Shown here: in pieces, positions 22,447-37,800 of the stretch | Layout: each line of letters opens with the position of its first letter | Numbering within the stretch: position 1 is the first letter of the stretch | Assembly (NCBI GenBank): GCA_037178975.1 | Contig: JASJZH010000005.1 | Span: forward strand, 4,216,001-4,280,000 | DNA length: 64,000 bases | Direction of reading: 5' to 3' | DNA from: Oscheius tipulae | Taxonomy: Eukaryota; Nematoda; Chromadorea; Rhabditida; Rhabditidae | Position numbers and translations under genes: made by a program | Notes under the pieces: model-generated | The model's database searches: none | The model's input: only the letters and a program-made list of their open reading frames with translations | Told to the model about the DNA's origin: nothing

Positions 22447-22823
22447 TATTTTTTGGCGGTGAGTTCGTTGATGGATCGCGTTCTTCGTCGGCATCGCAGA
22501 TCAGAAAAACAACTATTACTTTCGAATAAAATGCTGGAAACGATTTTTGCGAGTATTTTAACCAGGCAAAAGGTTGGAAACAGACAAGAAGGCAAATAAA
22601 AACCAGAAAATTGCAATGTGCTTTTGCTGGAAACCTTTTTGTATTCTGAATCTTCTTAAACTGTTATCTCAAAAACGTCCAGACCACTCATTTCCTCGAA
22701 TCCTTGGCTTTCCCTCTCCTTCATGACTTTTGATGTAAGTTATACTCTGCATGTGCGAAACAGACCCTGCCCTTGACACGCTATAGACCGGAACATTGAT
22801 CGTGACTACTCTTGCCTGCTGAT
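22447..22823. other. intergenic region
   Basis: It contains the probable promoter of UGP2 (plus) and possibly missing 5' exons of the minus-strand coiled-coil gene. Nothing firm is recognised. Confidence 0.35.
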
Positions 22824-25691
<2,868 letters not shown>

Positions 25692-25733
25692 ATAATAGAC
25701 ATCAAACAGTAGAGAATACATAAAGAGCTAACT

Positions 25734-26135
25734 TTATTCGCCTGTTTCATTCACCGTGATAGAGGACTCTTTCTTCAGCGATATCAGGCCCAGCACAGCC
25801 GATCTTCCTCGACATCTTCTCTCAAGCGCGGCACGAACTTCTGACATGACCTGAACACTGAACAGTGACACATCGCGATTGGCTTGGATCACCTCCTAAA
25901 TCTTTGTAACGTAATCATTTCTTTTTGAAGTCGGCTTATTCAAATCGCAGTAGGCCATAAACCAGCGACTGAAATCCAAATTGGAGGTGCTGCTCTTCTT
26001 GATTTTCTCGTGATCTCCTTTATGATACTCAGGTCTCCTTTATGATACTCAAGTTTATGCCTCTTCAACTGTTGAAAACACATGCTGAGCCAATGCTTCT
26101 TTCGGCTCTACTCGTTCCCATAGCACTCAGGCAGA
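25734..26135 (-). pseudogene. broken gene of unknown family, with a 20-bp internal tandem duplication
   Basis: Minus-strand sequence reads like coding DNA in pieces: LKRHKLEYHKGDHEKIKKS and NLDFSRWFMAYCDLNKP upstream, then after an AAGATTTAG acceptor EVIQANRDVSLFSVQVMSEV continuing to VNETGE and TAA at 25,734. The upstream piece is interrupted by a 20-bp tandem duplication (26,014-26,053) that shifts the frame, and the joint between the two pieces has no phase-compatible GT or GC donor. No family is recognised. It is convergent with UGP2, only about 40 bp from its stop. Either it is a decaying gene or the assembly has errors here. Confidence 0.4.
26014..26053. repeat. 20-bp perfect tandem duplication
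   Basis: Two copies of a 20-bp unit (TCTCCTTTATGATACTCAGG-type) lie head to tail; the second copy starts at 26,034 and differs only at its last bases. It interrupts a minus-strand reading frame. Confidence 0.85.
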
Positions 26136-26338
26136 AAGTGATGTTAACTGAGTATCTATTGACAACCGTGAGAAGGTTATCCTATCAAAAGAAACCAATG
26201 CGGAATATCCTAGCAACGGAAGCCGTTCGTATACTTACATGAAAACCTTAGCAACGCCGTTTCGATAGGCTCCGTTATTTTTTATCCATGTAGTGACGAA
26301 TCTTCAGAGCCTTCAAAGCTTTCTAAGCCATGGTCTAA

Positions 26339-27807
26339 ATGTCCTTTTCCGGTCCATTCAAGAGATATGTGAACCTGAAAACGACTCTTCAAACACTGTT
26401 ACTTGCTGGTCAGTTCTTTTCCTGTCGCAATACTAAACCTCTAGGAACAATTTCCTTGATAGCATATATTTTCATCAGCCCTTCTTCCACGTTCACGACT
26501 AGTACAAACTATCTGGCAGCTTCGAGCAGCTCTTATACAGTAGAGAATGTCACAAGCATTTCTCTAAGTTTTACCACGGCTCACGCGATCTTGACTACGG
26601 AGGTTCACAATACTCTTATTGAGAATTCGATTACAAAATCGACTAGAAGGAAATATCTGACCCTGAACTATATGTCTGGAATGAGAGGAGGACTGGGTAT
26701 TCGACCCTTTCACTATACACAAACTTGATTAGGCAATAAGGTTTTTGAACTACTGTCTACCATTGGACTGGCCAGAACCCTCGGTCGAACTCCCTACATT
26801 CATATCTCGAACCCTCTTCTGATATACGCGATGAGTACCGCAATCCGTGAACAATTTCCGCAACTGGAAGACCAGTTCGAAGTGGTCTACTGGAAGGTCT
26901 GCCTACCCTTTTGTTATTGGGAACAGTCTTTTCAGGTTTCAGAGAGAGTCGTCTCTTTCAACGAGGGGAAGTGCTGTGTCTTTGATAGTCCTGAAAGACT
27001 AGAAAACATAAGAGACGACTACCTTCTTTTGCAAGGTCTCTACTTCCAGGTTTGGAGACAATAATATTTTGGACTAAGCAGAATTTTAGAGCCACAAATA
27101 CTTCGATCATCTAAGAGCAGACGTGAGGCAATGGCTGACTCCAAATCAAGAAATTCAAAGCTCGGCAGAGGAACTTCTTCCGGCAAAATTTATAGCCAGT
27201 TTCAAGTGGGAGTTTTGGTGGTCTTTACCTCTGTTTAGAATCTGTGTCCACATCCGAAGAGGTGACTTTATGAAGGACGACTTGCACGAGCCTAGTGAAT
27301 CAAACTTCACTCTTACGGCGTTAGACTACCTTCAAGACAAGTGTAGGAACTATTGCAACAGCCTGATCAAACAAGGATTCAGATAACGGGAGTCAAGCAG
27401 TGATCCTTGGAAATGACATAGCCTGGGCCGAAGAGATTTTTGATAACAACTCCGATATATTTTTTATGAGAAATTCGACTCCGGAACAGGATCTGACCTT
27501 CTCGCAGAAGTATTGCAATGTGCTGCTGATTACAGGTCATTCAAAATGAATGCAGAAAATTTGGTTTAGCTCCCTCTTCTACTTTCGGCTTCTTTCTCGG
27601 ATATGTCTCGAAAACATTTACCGTTTACTACCGAGACATTTCAACGACTAAGGACAAGGGAAGCCAGCCACGTTGAGAAGAAGAGTCCCACTTTAGGTCC
27701 AGAACCAGATGAACCAAGACGACTTCTTTCCGTCGAGCTGGATACGAATACGAGTGAAAAACGGGAGCATTGAAGAGGTTCACAACCTAACCATATCGGT
27801 ACTTTGA
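26339..27807 (+). CDS. alpha-1,2-fucosyltransferase-like protein (GT11), frame uncertain near the C-terminus
   Basis: Exons 26339-26408, 26445-26696, 26733-26896, 26936-27049, 27090-27205 and 27239-27340 join in phase. The product begins with a short cytoplasmic tail and a signal-anchor helix (TLLLAGTISLIAYIFISP), as Golgi type II enzymes do. GT11 hallmarks follow: GLARTLGRTPYIH near the N-terminus of the catalytic domain, the donor-binding motif HIRRGDF at about 27,250, and the late motif SSTFGFFLGYVS near 27,590. The family transfers fucose from GDP-fucose to galactose in alpha-1,2 linkage and is expanded in nematodes. Between the HIRRGDF exon and the VILGNDIAWAEE block (27,341-27,395), and again near 27,670, no canonical intron gives both the expected residues and the frame. 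Either weak acceptors are used or single-base frameshifts are present. Confidence 0.65.
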
Positions 27808-27989
27808 TGGTACACGGATGCAATATCCATGGGTGTTCGCTTGCTGTTACTACCATATCTTTATTGCAATTTAAATTTTTTTTTGAAACTCTTCAGTACT
27901 TCAGCGAAGTCTTATTGTTGCTTCTTCTAATTACGGTGTTTCTGCTAGAACAATCAAAGCAAGGAAAGTGCGTCCGTGAATTATCAAAG

Positions 27990-29640
27990 TACCACTCCAA
28001 CAAAGCTTTATATTCGAAAAACTACTTACTGAGCGACACCTCGAGTCTCATCATTTCGGTCATGGCGGCGGCGAACATTGAGAATAGAGTAAAAAGGCCA
28101 CATTGAACCATTCCATGAAACATAAGCTCAAACGAAAAGAGGCTGGAGAACAAGACCAGAGAGAGGGTTCGGAAAAGGAGAAACAACGGAACTAGACAAT
28201 GGTATCTCACGTTGAAATTCTGATAGAATACAAGGAAGTCGATAGCGAAGCGAGCATAGTCGTGTCAAATCATCAGCTTTGTGGATAGGAGATCTTTCTC
28301 GAACGGAAGAGAAGGCATAGATGGTCGGGGCGACCGCCACGAAGATGTTAACCCAGAGCAATAGCAATCTGAGCTGTAAACTTTGGGATACTGATTCGAT
28401 AGACAGACGATTTTAACTGAACAAGGCTGGGGAGTCTCCTTCTTAGTTGAATTAAACAAGTCTTCTTGTTTTTCCATTCGCTACTATCTGTGAATGATAA
28501 GTCCGATACTTGATTTTAGCAAAACATACTGGTCGACTAGAGGGGATTTCTGGTCTTCCGAAGCTGGCATTACTGAAAGTAACAACGAGTTCAGCTCTTC
28601 TTGAAGGCTTTTTAGACCTAACCCCTTTACCCAGAGATAAATGACAATGAAGAACAGTCCTAGAAGGAGAGAAATAGAAATAGACCACTGGTCACGAACA
28701 TATCCATCAGGATTGAACTGTCATAGGGATCATGTTGTCACCCTGAACAACGGCTATAAATGTTCTGACCCAGTTATTCCCACTCTTTTTCCAGTAAGGC
28801 AATCATATCAACAGAAGCTTTGTTACGGATCGATGTCAGGCAACTTCTTGACTCTCTTCGACCAGGGTATCATATCGATTCTCTTCTTTCATGGCGCGGT
28901 AACAGCGGCGGAAGAACCAGAAGAAGAAGAGACAATTGGATGTCATTGCTAGAACCATGAAGACGTAGAGGGAAAGGGGGAAGGGAGTTTAGTTAATGCA
29001 CATTTGGAGAATGAGAGAACGGATGGAGTAAGCAACACTCGGCAATGAGACTGTCTGTGCTCCCAGAATGATGAAGGGGAAGCAGATGAACAGAACCCAC
29101 TTGAGGGAAAAGTAGTGGCCTCCACGGGGTACGAGAATCGAGACACGGAAGAGATAACACGCCAGGAAGCAGTATGAAACGGCAATGAAGAACATCTCGA
29201 ACAGCTTGACCGGTTCGTTTTCAAGAGTAGGAGGCTGTGAGAGACTGGGAGTCGGCCTGGTTTATCAGAGATCCACCGTAGATCGCCGTCTGACACAGAT
29301 GACAGCAGATCATAAACAAGTCGCAGTAGAATGTAAAACGGACCCATCGACGTTGATTGTTCTAATCTGTTTTTGTTTAGAATGGAGAGCATACCGAACG
29401 GCAAGAACTCTCGATAGAAGATGAACCATTCTGAAAACTGCAGTAGCAAAGGAATGAAGCGGAATGGAGACAGTAGTTCTGGGAGGGAAGGAGCCAATTC
29501 AAAGAGCTGTAGTTAGTGAGAGAGCTTCTGAAGAATAAACAGATTAGTGGACAGAGCACAAAAAGTATGAGTTGGACGGGCTGGGAAGACTTGAATAGCA
29601 ACTGCTCATCTGTCACGAGACGAGACTCTCAATTATCTTC
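27990..29640 (-). CDS. unresolved multi-pass membrane protein gene(s)
   Basis: Minus-strand pieces encode successive hydrophobic helices: QLILFVLCPLICLFF near 29,560; FTFYCDLFMICCHLC near 29,320; MFFIAVSYCFLACYLFRVSI near 29,170; FSLKWVLFICFPFIILGA near 29,090; VFMVLAMTSNCLFFFWFF near 28,930 followed by a cytoplasmic-type tail ending EESQEVA. A second set lies at 28,000-28,370 (WVNIFVAVAPTIYAF, LVPLFLLFRTLSLVLFSS). This pattern suggests a seven-helix protein, possibly two adjacent genes. The order of helices recalls TMEM181/Wntless-type proteins, but no diagnostic motif supports this. I could not fix all exon joints, so the boundaries are approximate. Confidence 0.4.
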
Positions 29641-29676
29641 GAGCATAGCGATTCACTCAAAATGGTAGGTTACGGG

Positions 29677-30107
29677 TTAATGTTGTAAAGAGAACAAGAC
29701 TTCATAGAGATGGAGCTGCTTGTTTTTTGCGGAAGTCACTTGGGCGACTACTGTATCTTTCTTGCTGAATACACTGGGCTCGTTTTCTCCGGAGTTGTTC
29801 TCATGGCTGTAATTCGGAGCAGGCAACCATTCACGACACGCGAGATAGATGTCGAATAAATGTTCCTGCAAATCCTGAAGTCATTGGAACTGGAAGGCAC
29901 TCATCTGTAAACGAGCTATAAAGTCTCGATCCCTCTCATATCTCTGACTGTTGAGTCCAATAATGCCCTTGAAGCACGATAGGTGAAAACAGCTTGAAGC
30001 ATACTAGAGATCAAAAGTTTTCCTCGTAGACTTAGCGCTCTTGACTGGTCAATCGAAAGCATCTCATCGAAAACGAACCTGACTTGACTTCTTGTCACTT
30101 GAGACAA
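29677..30107 (-). CDS. unrecognised short reading frame(s)
   Basis: A minus-strand frame ending at 29,677 encodes LQEHLFDIYLACREWLPAPN and continues to YEVLFSLQH. Upstream sequence in another frame (CFKGIIGLNSQRYERDRDFI) also looks coding, but the joint near 29,880 has no clear phase-compatible splice. It could be the 3' end of a gene whose 5' exons lie at 30.1-30.7 kb. No family recognised. Confidence 0.25.
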
Positions 30108-31000
30108 GATCTCAACTTGTCAAGTCTTGTCAACATTGAGTCAAAACTGAAGGCCGTTTGCTCGTCAGTTTTTCGCTTGTGCTGTTCGTTTCCTACCAAA
30201 TGAGGTCAGGCATTTCAACTTTCTACAAAGTTTGTTCTACCGTCGCACTGCTTTTTGGCCACCTTTCCCTCATATAATTCTACTGCCCACACAAACGCAA
30301 TACCCTTTAGCACTCTCTTTTAGTTCCTTTCTCTCGGCCGTCGAGATGGGTAGAGATTGGTCGTTAGAAATTACTAGAAAACGCAAAATTGGATACGAGG
30401 AAGCTAGATTTGGTTGCTCTACTTCTGCCTTGTTTTCAGAAACAAAACAATTTAATCGACAGACATCTTCCGCAGTGTTGTTGTTGCATTGAAAGACCAG
30501 GAGAAGATGGTTTGCAGGAACAGTAGAAGAGAGTAGATGAGAAGGTATCTCTACCAGAATCTGAAAATGACCAAGAGAAAAGAACACTCGTTTCTTTGTC
30601 ACTTGATTTATAGAACTTATCAACATCAACCAGCTGGACCTCACTACGACAACTGTTACTCTTTTTATTTGCTTATTGGTCAAGGAAGACAGTGAAACGA
30701 GGGTGCCTGTAACACAAGGAAGAAAATCATAAACCCATTGACCGGGAAAGAACCCTCTCCGATTATATGACTCCTTTCAGGGGTCGTAAAACTTTCTTCC
30801 TTGTTCTCTTGAAGAACTGCAACAATGACCGCATCTTTGAAAACTTTCAGCTGTCAGTCCGAGTCGTGTCTCTTTTGCCAAAACGATTAGTAGCCACGTG
30901 CAAACTGTACTAACATTTGATGAAAATTGTGTCCCTTCGCGACCTTTGGTTACCCCCGGCTGGTGGGGGTGGGAACTGGTTCAGCCCAGACCTTCTTCAG
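30108..31000. other. intergenic region without a recognisable gene
   Basis: About 0.9 kb upstream of the M13 peptidase gene. The stretch 30,060-30,135 is rich in short CTTGTC/GACAAG inverted copies. An ATG at 30,920 opens a frame into the peptidase but precedes the acceptor-linked start at 31,001. No RNA gene is recognised. Confidence 0.4.
30991..31000 (+). promoter_or_regulatory. putative spliced-leader acceptor
   Basis: CCTTCTTCAG abuts the ATG of the M13 peptidase with no phase-supported upstream exon; a likely trans-splice site that decides the start. Confidence 0.45.
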
Positions 31001-34000
31001 ATGTTCCCTCTTGCTGTTCCTCTCCTTCTGATCTCTCCCGTATATTCCGGCGTCAGTATTGTGGATTTTCTCGTCAACAGTGTCAACCAATCAGTCAGTA
31101 GAATCAAAACATTTTAACCAGACTATTGAGTCAAGGTCGATCCGTGCAATGACTTCTTCTCGTACGCCTGTACATCTCAAGTTAATAAGATTGAAAAGTT
31201 GCAGAGGATTGTCGACAATCGACTCATTGGTGTGTTTTGGTATTCCTTAAAACAATGTTTGCAGGGTCTTTATACCAAAACATAACAGAGGAAGGAACGA
31301 CGACAAGCAAGGCTAGAATACTATTTCAACAGTGCTGTAATAGGCAGGAATTGGAAGAACGAGGACCCAAAGTTCTCTTGAAACAACTGGAAGTGAGTTT
31401 GAACCCTGGCCATTCACACGTAGCCGAGACGTGTCTTTCCCCGTTCTCACAGACTACTCTCAATCACAGCGATGACACTTTCTTCCTTTCGGGGTCGGCT
31501 TCCAAAAAGTGATTGCAGCGAATTACTCAACTGAACTTTTACACTGTCGCCGGACACCTCGATTTGACAAATTTGACGATCGAGGCGTGGAGGCTAATGG
31601 GTCTTCGACCTTGGTTCACCTTCGACGTTAGTGAGGAGAAACCCGAGATCAAGGTAACAGGTAGTAATGGGAAAAAGTAAATTTTTAGTAGATTGCCTAC
31701 CCCGAACCATTTCTGAAGAATACCAGTCATCTCGGAGTAGAAGACCGTCAGATATTGAGAGAGAAGTACATCGACTACTTATCTACCTTTGTATGTCGAG
31801 AGTAGAGGTTCTAAAGAAATTTGTTTAGTTCATGTACTACGTGGAAGACCTCCAACTACCGACAGAAGAGGAAGACGTCCGACGACAGATCATTGATGTG
31901 GTCGACTTTGAGGAGAGGCTCTTTGCTCTAATAGTGAGATTGGTCTGGAACAGGAACAGCTTCTTTCAGAACGAGAATGGAACCATTGAAGGCACTGGTA
32001 TCAGGACGACATTAGGAGAACTGCAGAAACAATTTCCTTTGGTAGGGACAGTATCCATGAAAACTTACCTTGCTTAGGTTGACATAGGGGCCTTTTACAA
32101 GGCGTTTGCTTCCAAGGAGACAGCTAAGGTATTGGATGGAAACTTTTCACTAGACATTCATGTGGACTCGGACTACTTCTCGAGGTAAGAAAAACAGCTC
32201 GTTATTACTTTCATGGCTTTCTGTTGTATTTCTGTTCAAAGTAGGTGATGCGACTCAGAACGGAGGACCTGTGTCAGATGTTGGTCTCTCGTCGTTGAAC
32301 TCGACAGCTCCGTCCCCTCTCGTGATATTCTCGAAGGCTTCCATCCTCTTCATCGGTTCTTGATGAAGAGTCTCCTCGATGGATTCTTCCCTCTTGAAAA
32401 GAATCTCTGTGTCTTCCTCCTTGAGTTCCTTCTTCGAGCCTTCGGAGTCTTCTCTGGTCGTCAGCTGGTCTTTCTTGAGCCATTGCAAGAGATCGGTGAG
32501 CAGATGGAAATGGTCGACAGTCATGGTCGAGAAATGACCCTTCTATACTCGACGACTCTCTTTCTCGGGCAAGCAATCCTTCTATGAGATTCTCTCGTTC
32601 ATTTGGTAGGGGAACAGCTTTGGTACCTTGAGTAACAGTGTCGTCAATTCCTTTCTCTCCTCCTCTGTTGATCCATACACAGCCATCTTTTTCAGCAGTC
32701 TACTGGCGACGTTCAGTGGCTTGTCCATCGTCTCCTAGTAGCTCGTTTAGGATATCTGATGTCAATTCACGTTCCTAGAACTATTAATAACTTTTTTTAC
32801 GCACTGTTTGCTTTTAGAGCATTGGCGTTTTTAGATTGACAGAGCTTTTACAAGACTCGCCCGAGTTCACTATAAAGTCCTACATAATTATGATGATCGC
32901 TAGAGAACAAGTCTTTGAGCTGACTGGAAAGTACTGGAAGCTAAAGAACGTAAGTTTTACGCCAGCTTCAAGCGAAAAAAATGTTCAGAGTTTCCTTCAA
33001 AACGTCCTGAACACAGTGGGAGTCTGGCCTTTTCCGACGCGAGAAGACGCCTGTCTAAACATTACCCAGAGCCTTTTCCCACAACTCGTGGCTCGGATCT
33101 ACGTGGAGGGCTTCTTCACCGAAGTATGATAATCTATTGAATTGATACAATAATCATTCAGGACATTCGAAAATCAGCTCGAGACATACTGAACAATTTG
33201 ATCACAACCTTTCATTCTATCCTCCAAGAAGCAGTCTGGATGGACACGACCACACGAGACTACGCCCTTTTGAAGTTGGAGAGTATGGGCCGAGAAGTTG
33301 GGTACATGGACAGACTCTTGAACGATACCTTTCTGGAAGAATCGCATAGACTTGTAAGAGAATTGAGAACTGTTGATGAGGAATGCAGTCCAGATAGATG
33401 TTTCGAACCAGGACGACTTCGCAACTAACGTAGAGAAGATCATGTCATACAGTTTGAGAAGACAGCTAGAGACTCTGATCAATCCGATTCGGGAGATGAA
33501 CCCTGTCGCAACCTCTGTAGATGCCTTCAATTTCAAGGAGAACAATCATATCGGTCGGTCTTTTTGAGGAGTTTCAATAGAAAACCCTTTTCAGCTGTTC
33601 CTGCTGTTCTTCTCCAGCCTCCGTTCTATCATCCTCTTTGGCCAATGTAGGTTCTATATCATATAAAACAACATAAGGTCTCAGGGTGATTAACTACGCA
33701 GGACTTGGTTACACTGTCGGACACGAGATTGCCCATAGTTTCGATACGGAAGGTATTTGAATAGATTGAACAGGAATAACGAAACTATCAAAGGCATTCG
33801 GTATGGATTCGATGGATCTATCGAGGCGTGGTTGACCAGAGAGTCTCTTCAAGAATATGAGAAGAGAGCTCAGTGCTTTACAGAACAGTATTCAAGTCTT
33901 TTGGTAAGAAATACTATTGAAAGAGTCATTTGGTATTCAGATACCAGAAGTCAATCGGACGGTGGATGGAGCCCGAACTCTCAATGAAAATCTAGCCGAT

Positions 34001-34322
34001 AATATTGGCATTCGGATGGCTTACAAAGCATACCAACAGAGTCATTGGGAGCCCAGATTAAGTCTCCAGGTCTCCAACGATCAATTGTTTTTCATCATGG
34101 CCACTCAGGTTTGTGAATAATACTTACGAGAAAATAGTGTTCCAGATGGACTGTGTTCCATACAAACCGGCTGAACTGAACAAGTTCATGGATCTCGAGG
34201 ATCATGCTGTGCCGAGGGCAAGGATCAATCTGCCATTGTCCAACTTTCCCGAATTTGCGAAAGCTTTCAACTGTCCAGAAGAATCTCCAATGAATCCCGG
34301 GAAACGGTGTAGAATGTTTTAA
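31001..34322 (+). CDS. secreted M13 (neprilysin-like) zinc metallopeptidase
   Basis: A signal peptide (MFPLAVPLLLISPVYS) is followed by the M13 N-terminal block VDPCNDFFSYAC at 31,136. The catalytic zinc site GYTVGHEIAHSFDTE (HExxH, near 33,710-33,750) and the third-ligand motif NENLADNIG (E-x-x-x-D, near 33,985) are both intact. The protein ends CPEESPMNPGKRCRMF, the family's C-terminal Cys-x-W-like signature with Phe for Trp. Many exons are separated by 36-50 nt introns; two long ones are 31,393-31,518 and 32,185-32,834. M13 enzymes cleave small peptides outside the cell and nematodes have dozens. With a signal peptide in place of a transmembrane anchor it is probably secreted. The 650-bp intron contains another gene on the opposite strand. 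Confidence 0.85.
32255..32728 (-). CDS. small acidic protein nested antisense in an M13 peptidase intron
   Basis: Two phase-consistent exons (32728-32627, 32542-32255) encode 129 residues. The N-terminal half (NVASRLLKKMAVYGSTEEER, then HFHLLTDLLQWLKKDQLTT) is helical and amphipathic. The rest is rich in Glu, Lys and Asp, ending TSDTGPPF. There is no signal peptide or membrane helix. The acceptor that gives this frame is GAGTATAG at 32,543; an acceptor 33 bases upstream would open an Arg-rich alternative frame of similar length. I do not recognise the family. The gene sits completely inside a peptidase intron on the opposite strand. Confidence 0.5.
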
Positions 34323-34801
34323 TTTTGACATACGGGCAACTGAATAAAGCTTTATCCTTCATTGTTCACCAAACAATAAGACTAAACGACAGAACATAAG
34401 ACCAATTGAAGAGAAATTGATGGCTAAAACTGTCCAGAGCAGTGGTCGACTAGCCTGCACAAAAAGAGCGCGCAGAAAACACGATTCAAATTCAGAAATC
34501 TCGTTTACTTGCTCACTTTTTTCCTGTTTTCCTTTCTTTTCTTAACCAAAGCTCGTATAAACCCTTAGCAAATGAGCCAATTTACCAGGACGATGGAAAG
34601 TAAGCATGCTCTATCGTCAACATATTCGTATTTCAAACTTAGCAATTTTCCTAACCTCTTTTTCCAATCCCGTCGGTTTTTAGTGTTTCTCTCTGCGAAG
34701 ATTGTTCATTTCCACCCCCAACAGCTTACACATACTCGATTCCTTTATTCAGTATCTTTCCTTCCATCCGGGAAGCATTTTTCATGTGATTTTTTTTTCA
34801 G
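34323..34801. other. intergenic region with spliced-leader-type acceptor at its end
   Basis: It separates the M13 gene from NUP160. A GAATAAAG signal near 34,342 fits the M13 3' end. A run of T ending TTTCAG at 34,801 abuts the NUP160 ATG, a probable trans-splice site. Confidence 0.5.
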
Positions 34802-37800
34802 ATGAAGCTATTCAGAGATGCGGAAGTACTATTTTCCGATACTTTCGTGCAGAAGGCAGTAAGGACCTTGAAAATTAATACAAGTAGGTGTTCTTTTAGC
34901 TCATTCACGAGTTTCAGCTGCACCCATACAAGCCTCAAATAATGGAACGACTTCATCCGGCGGCGTTGCTTCTTTTTCTTCATGCAAGACTTATGCCGAT
35001 CGTTTCATAGTCTGGTATTTTTTTACTGACTTCAATCAATCTGTTGTTGTTCAGGAGAGCCATTGGACAAAAGCTGTTTCTCGAAGAGCGTTCGATTTGT
35101 CGGAGTGTCCAAAATGGCTCATTGTGTATTGACTTTGGACGAACTTCCATCATTCCCGGCACGTACATTTCGATCGAAAAGTTCATATTTTGTCTGGTTG
35201 TTCCGACACAGTCCGGTGTCCACAGATTCACGATTCGGCTGAAGCCAGACATAATGGACGAGCTTAATGCTGAGGTTTGTGAAATATCAGTTCCGAGTAA
35301 ATTCTTGTGCTTCAGGTGCAATCGCTGTTTTCCCAAATTGTCGAGAAAGAATTCACCGGAGATAATCACTTTTCTATCATGTTGACAACGGCCGGAGAAG
35401 TTAGCAAGGCTTGTGTGGTTTCAGATCTGCGTAGAACTAAGGCATGCTTCCTTCATCGTGATTTACCGTTGGCTTAGGTGACATACTGCATGGCCGACGG
35501 CCAACTCGTCTTAATGTCGATTCCCTGGAAAAGAAACGAGCAATCGACTGAAGTGACCCTACGTGACGGCAGACTTTTGTCCAGAATCATTTGTAAGTTC
35601 TGCTCAGTCCCTTCAAATGTCTGTTTCAGCTTCCGCAGCAGCATCATTTGTCTGCGACGTACAAGGCACAATCACATCTCGAGGAGATCTTATATTTTAT
35701 GCACTTTACAAGGACGGATCGATCAAGCAGTGGACCGTGGAAGGTGACAATGCCATTTCGACTACAATCCACCTGAGTAAAATGATACCAGACAGTGCAT
35801 TTGATCGTAAGTTGATTGGCTTTCGACTCTAGTCTCACAAATACAGAATGCAAGCTCCAGCTACGAATAGATTGTGTGAAAGGACAGCAACTCGTTCTTC
35901 TGGCTCTTGCCGAAGAAGAAAGGACGACCTTCCACTGTTTTGTCGAACAGGCCAATCGCTCCATGACCCTGCTCACCACCAGTGTGGCCAACTTTGTTAG
36001 TTTTCTTGTTCTCTGTTGCTTCTATTCGAAAATTACAGAAAGGGAGGCTGGCCGATTTCCGTCTGATGTTCAACAACGAGCCTGGAGTCAAACTGTTCGG
36101 TCTATGGGTCCCGACAGACATCCCGAGCACATATTCTCTCGCCTACACCTCGATTCATATGTAACACATTTGCGATACCAAAAAAATCCATGTTAGTAGC
36201 GAAGACGAATCACAGCGTACCGAGTGGATCGAAGTCGAGACGATCCACAATCGACTGAATGATTACAGTCATCTCTCGGCAGATGAGATACGTGAATCAA
36301 TTTTCGCTGTCGACAGACGATCTTTCGAGATTGTTCAACGAGCCATCCAGATCACGTGTGAAGGGCCCTCTTGCGAAGTGACTCCATACGATTGGAAGGG
36401 ACTTATGAATCATGTCGATCACTACACGAAATACCCGGAAAATCCAAACAAATACAAGGAAAGACCGAAGGAGAAACGACTCTCGTCAGCAAATGGATCA
36501 GATCAATTCGAGAAGAAGTAGCTTCCTTTTTCTTGTGGTCTCATTCAAAGTTCTTGCAGATTTTTCATGGAATTGGCATCCAACTGTGATCAGCTAGAAG
36601 AAAATAGTCGTGTGCCGCTGTCTCTACTCCTGGTCGATGTTGACGGAGCCAATTTTGCAGGAGTTATATTGCTGGTTAGCCATTCAATTTGCTCCTCTCA
36701 ACTGGATTTAGGAATATTTCACCATTATCTGTCAGTCGAATGTGCCAGTCGAGAATGCCTTCTCGTCCATTCTCGATGATCTCCTCTCGAATCTGCCCGA
36801 TCCATCCCTGCCAAATCCCGAGAAAAGACTGGCTAAGATTCTGTCTATGGTTGGCGAAGACATCGGCGAGAAATGCTGCTCGCTGATCCAACGAGTTCTC
36901 GAAAACACCGATATGCAATCGAAGAAGCCAACTCGTTGGTTTTATTGCCGAAAGTTCCTGTTACTTTTTCTTAGGCACAATTCCGTTCCCTTTCCGCGGT
37001 CAGTTCACAGCGGGACTGGTCTCGGCCTTCGTGAAACACTACCTCGAATGTTACATCGACTTCGCCTCCAGAATGCTGGAATTACGGAAGATTATGAAGG
37101 TACGTCAGTTTTCCAGTTAGCGTGTAATATTATTAGTAAGCTGGACGAAACACTGATAGGGGGAAGTGTTTTAGATTGCTGACTACGATAGCTTTGAGGG
37201 TTCCAATACTGAACTCGTGGAGAAGTTGGACATCTTCCGATGGAATCTACTTTTCGTCCAGAAACTTTTCGGACTCAAAATTCACAGGTATGTCTTAACA
37301 TCTCGATTTTTATGTAACCAATTTTCCAGGAAGACTGCCATCTACGATCTTGGCAGTTGGATCTTCATAGCAAATGATCTATCGACTATTCGATGTGAAG
37401 GAGCCGCTGAAACAGCTCTCACAGCGCAGAAGATGAACTACAATGCGTTCCTGGAGTCAACAGTCGATGCCTCTTTCCGTGCTCTGGCTCCCACCTCTCC
37501 GTCCATGGTCATTTGCCGTTTACTTGCCGAACAGAACAAATGGAGCACTCTTCATGTCGGTCATTCTTATGGCTTTGATGAAACGATATTTAGAAAGTCT
37601 GTCTCGAGTACAAAGGGCTCGCAGGATACGAGAACTTGGCAGCTATTCAATACTACATCGCCTTGTCCTTTTCTGGATCCAATCATCCTCAAAAGGTTTG
37701 TTTTCTCTGAACTCCTATCGAATAGACTTGTTTTAGGCTCTGGTAGCATTCAAGGAATGCTTCGCCGGCATCGATAGCGGAGAAGAAGGTCTTCAACGTG

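Noticed and set aside
31510-31512. Apparent in-frame TGA in the M13 peptidase gene (possible readthrough or selenocysteine)
   Set aside because: Extending the preceding intron to the acceptor GATTGCAG at 31,518 removes the TGA and keeps phase, so no recoding is needed.
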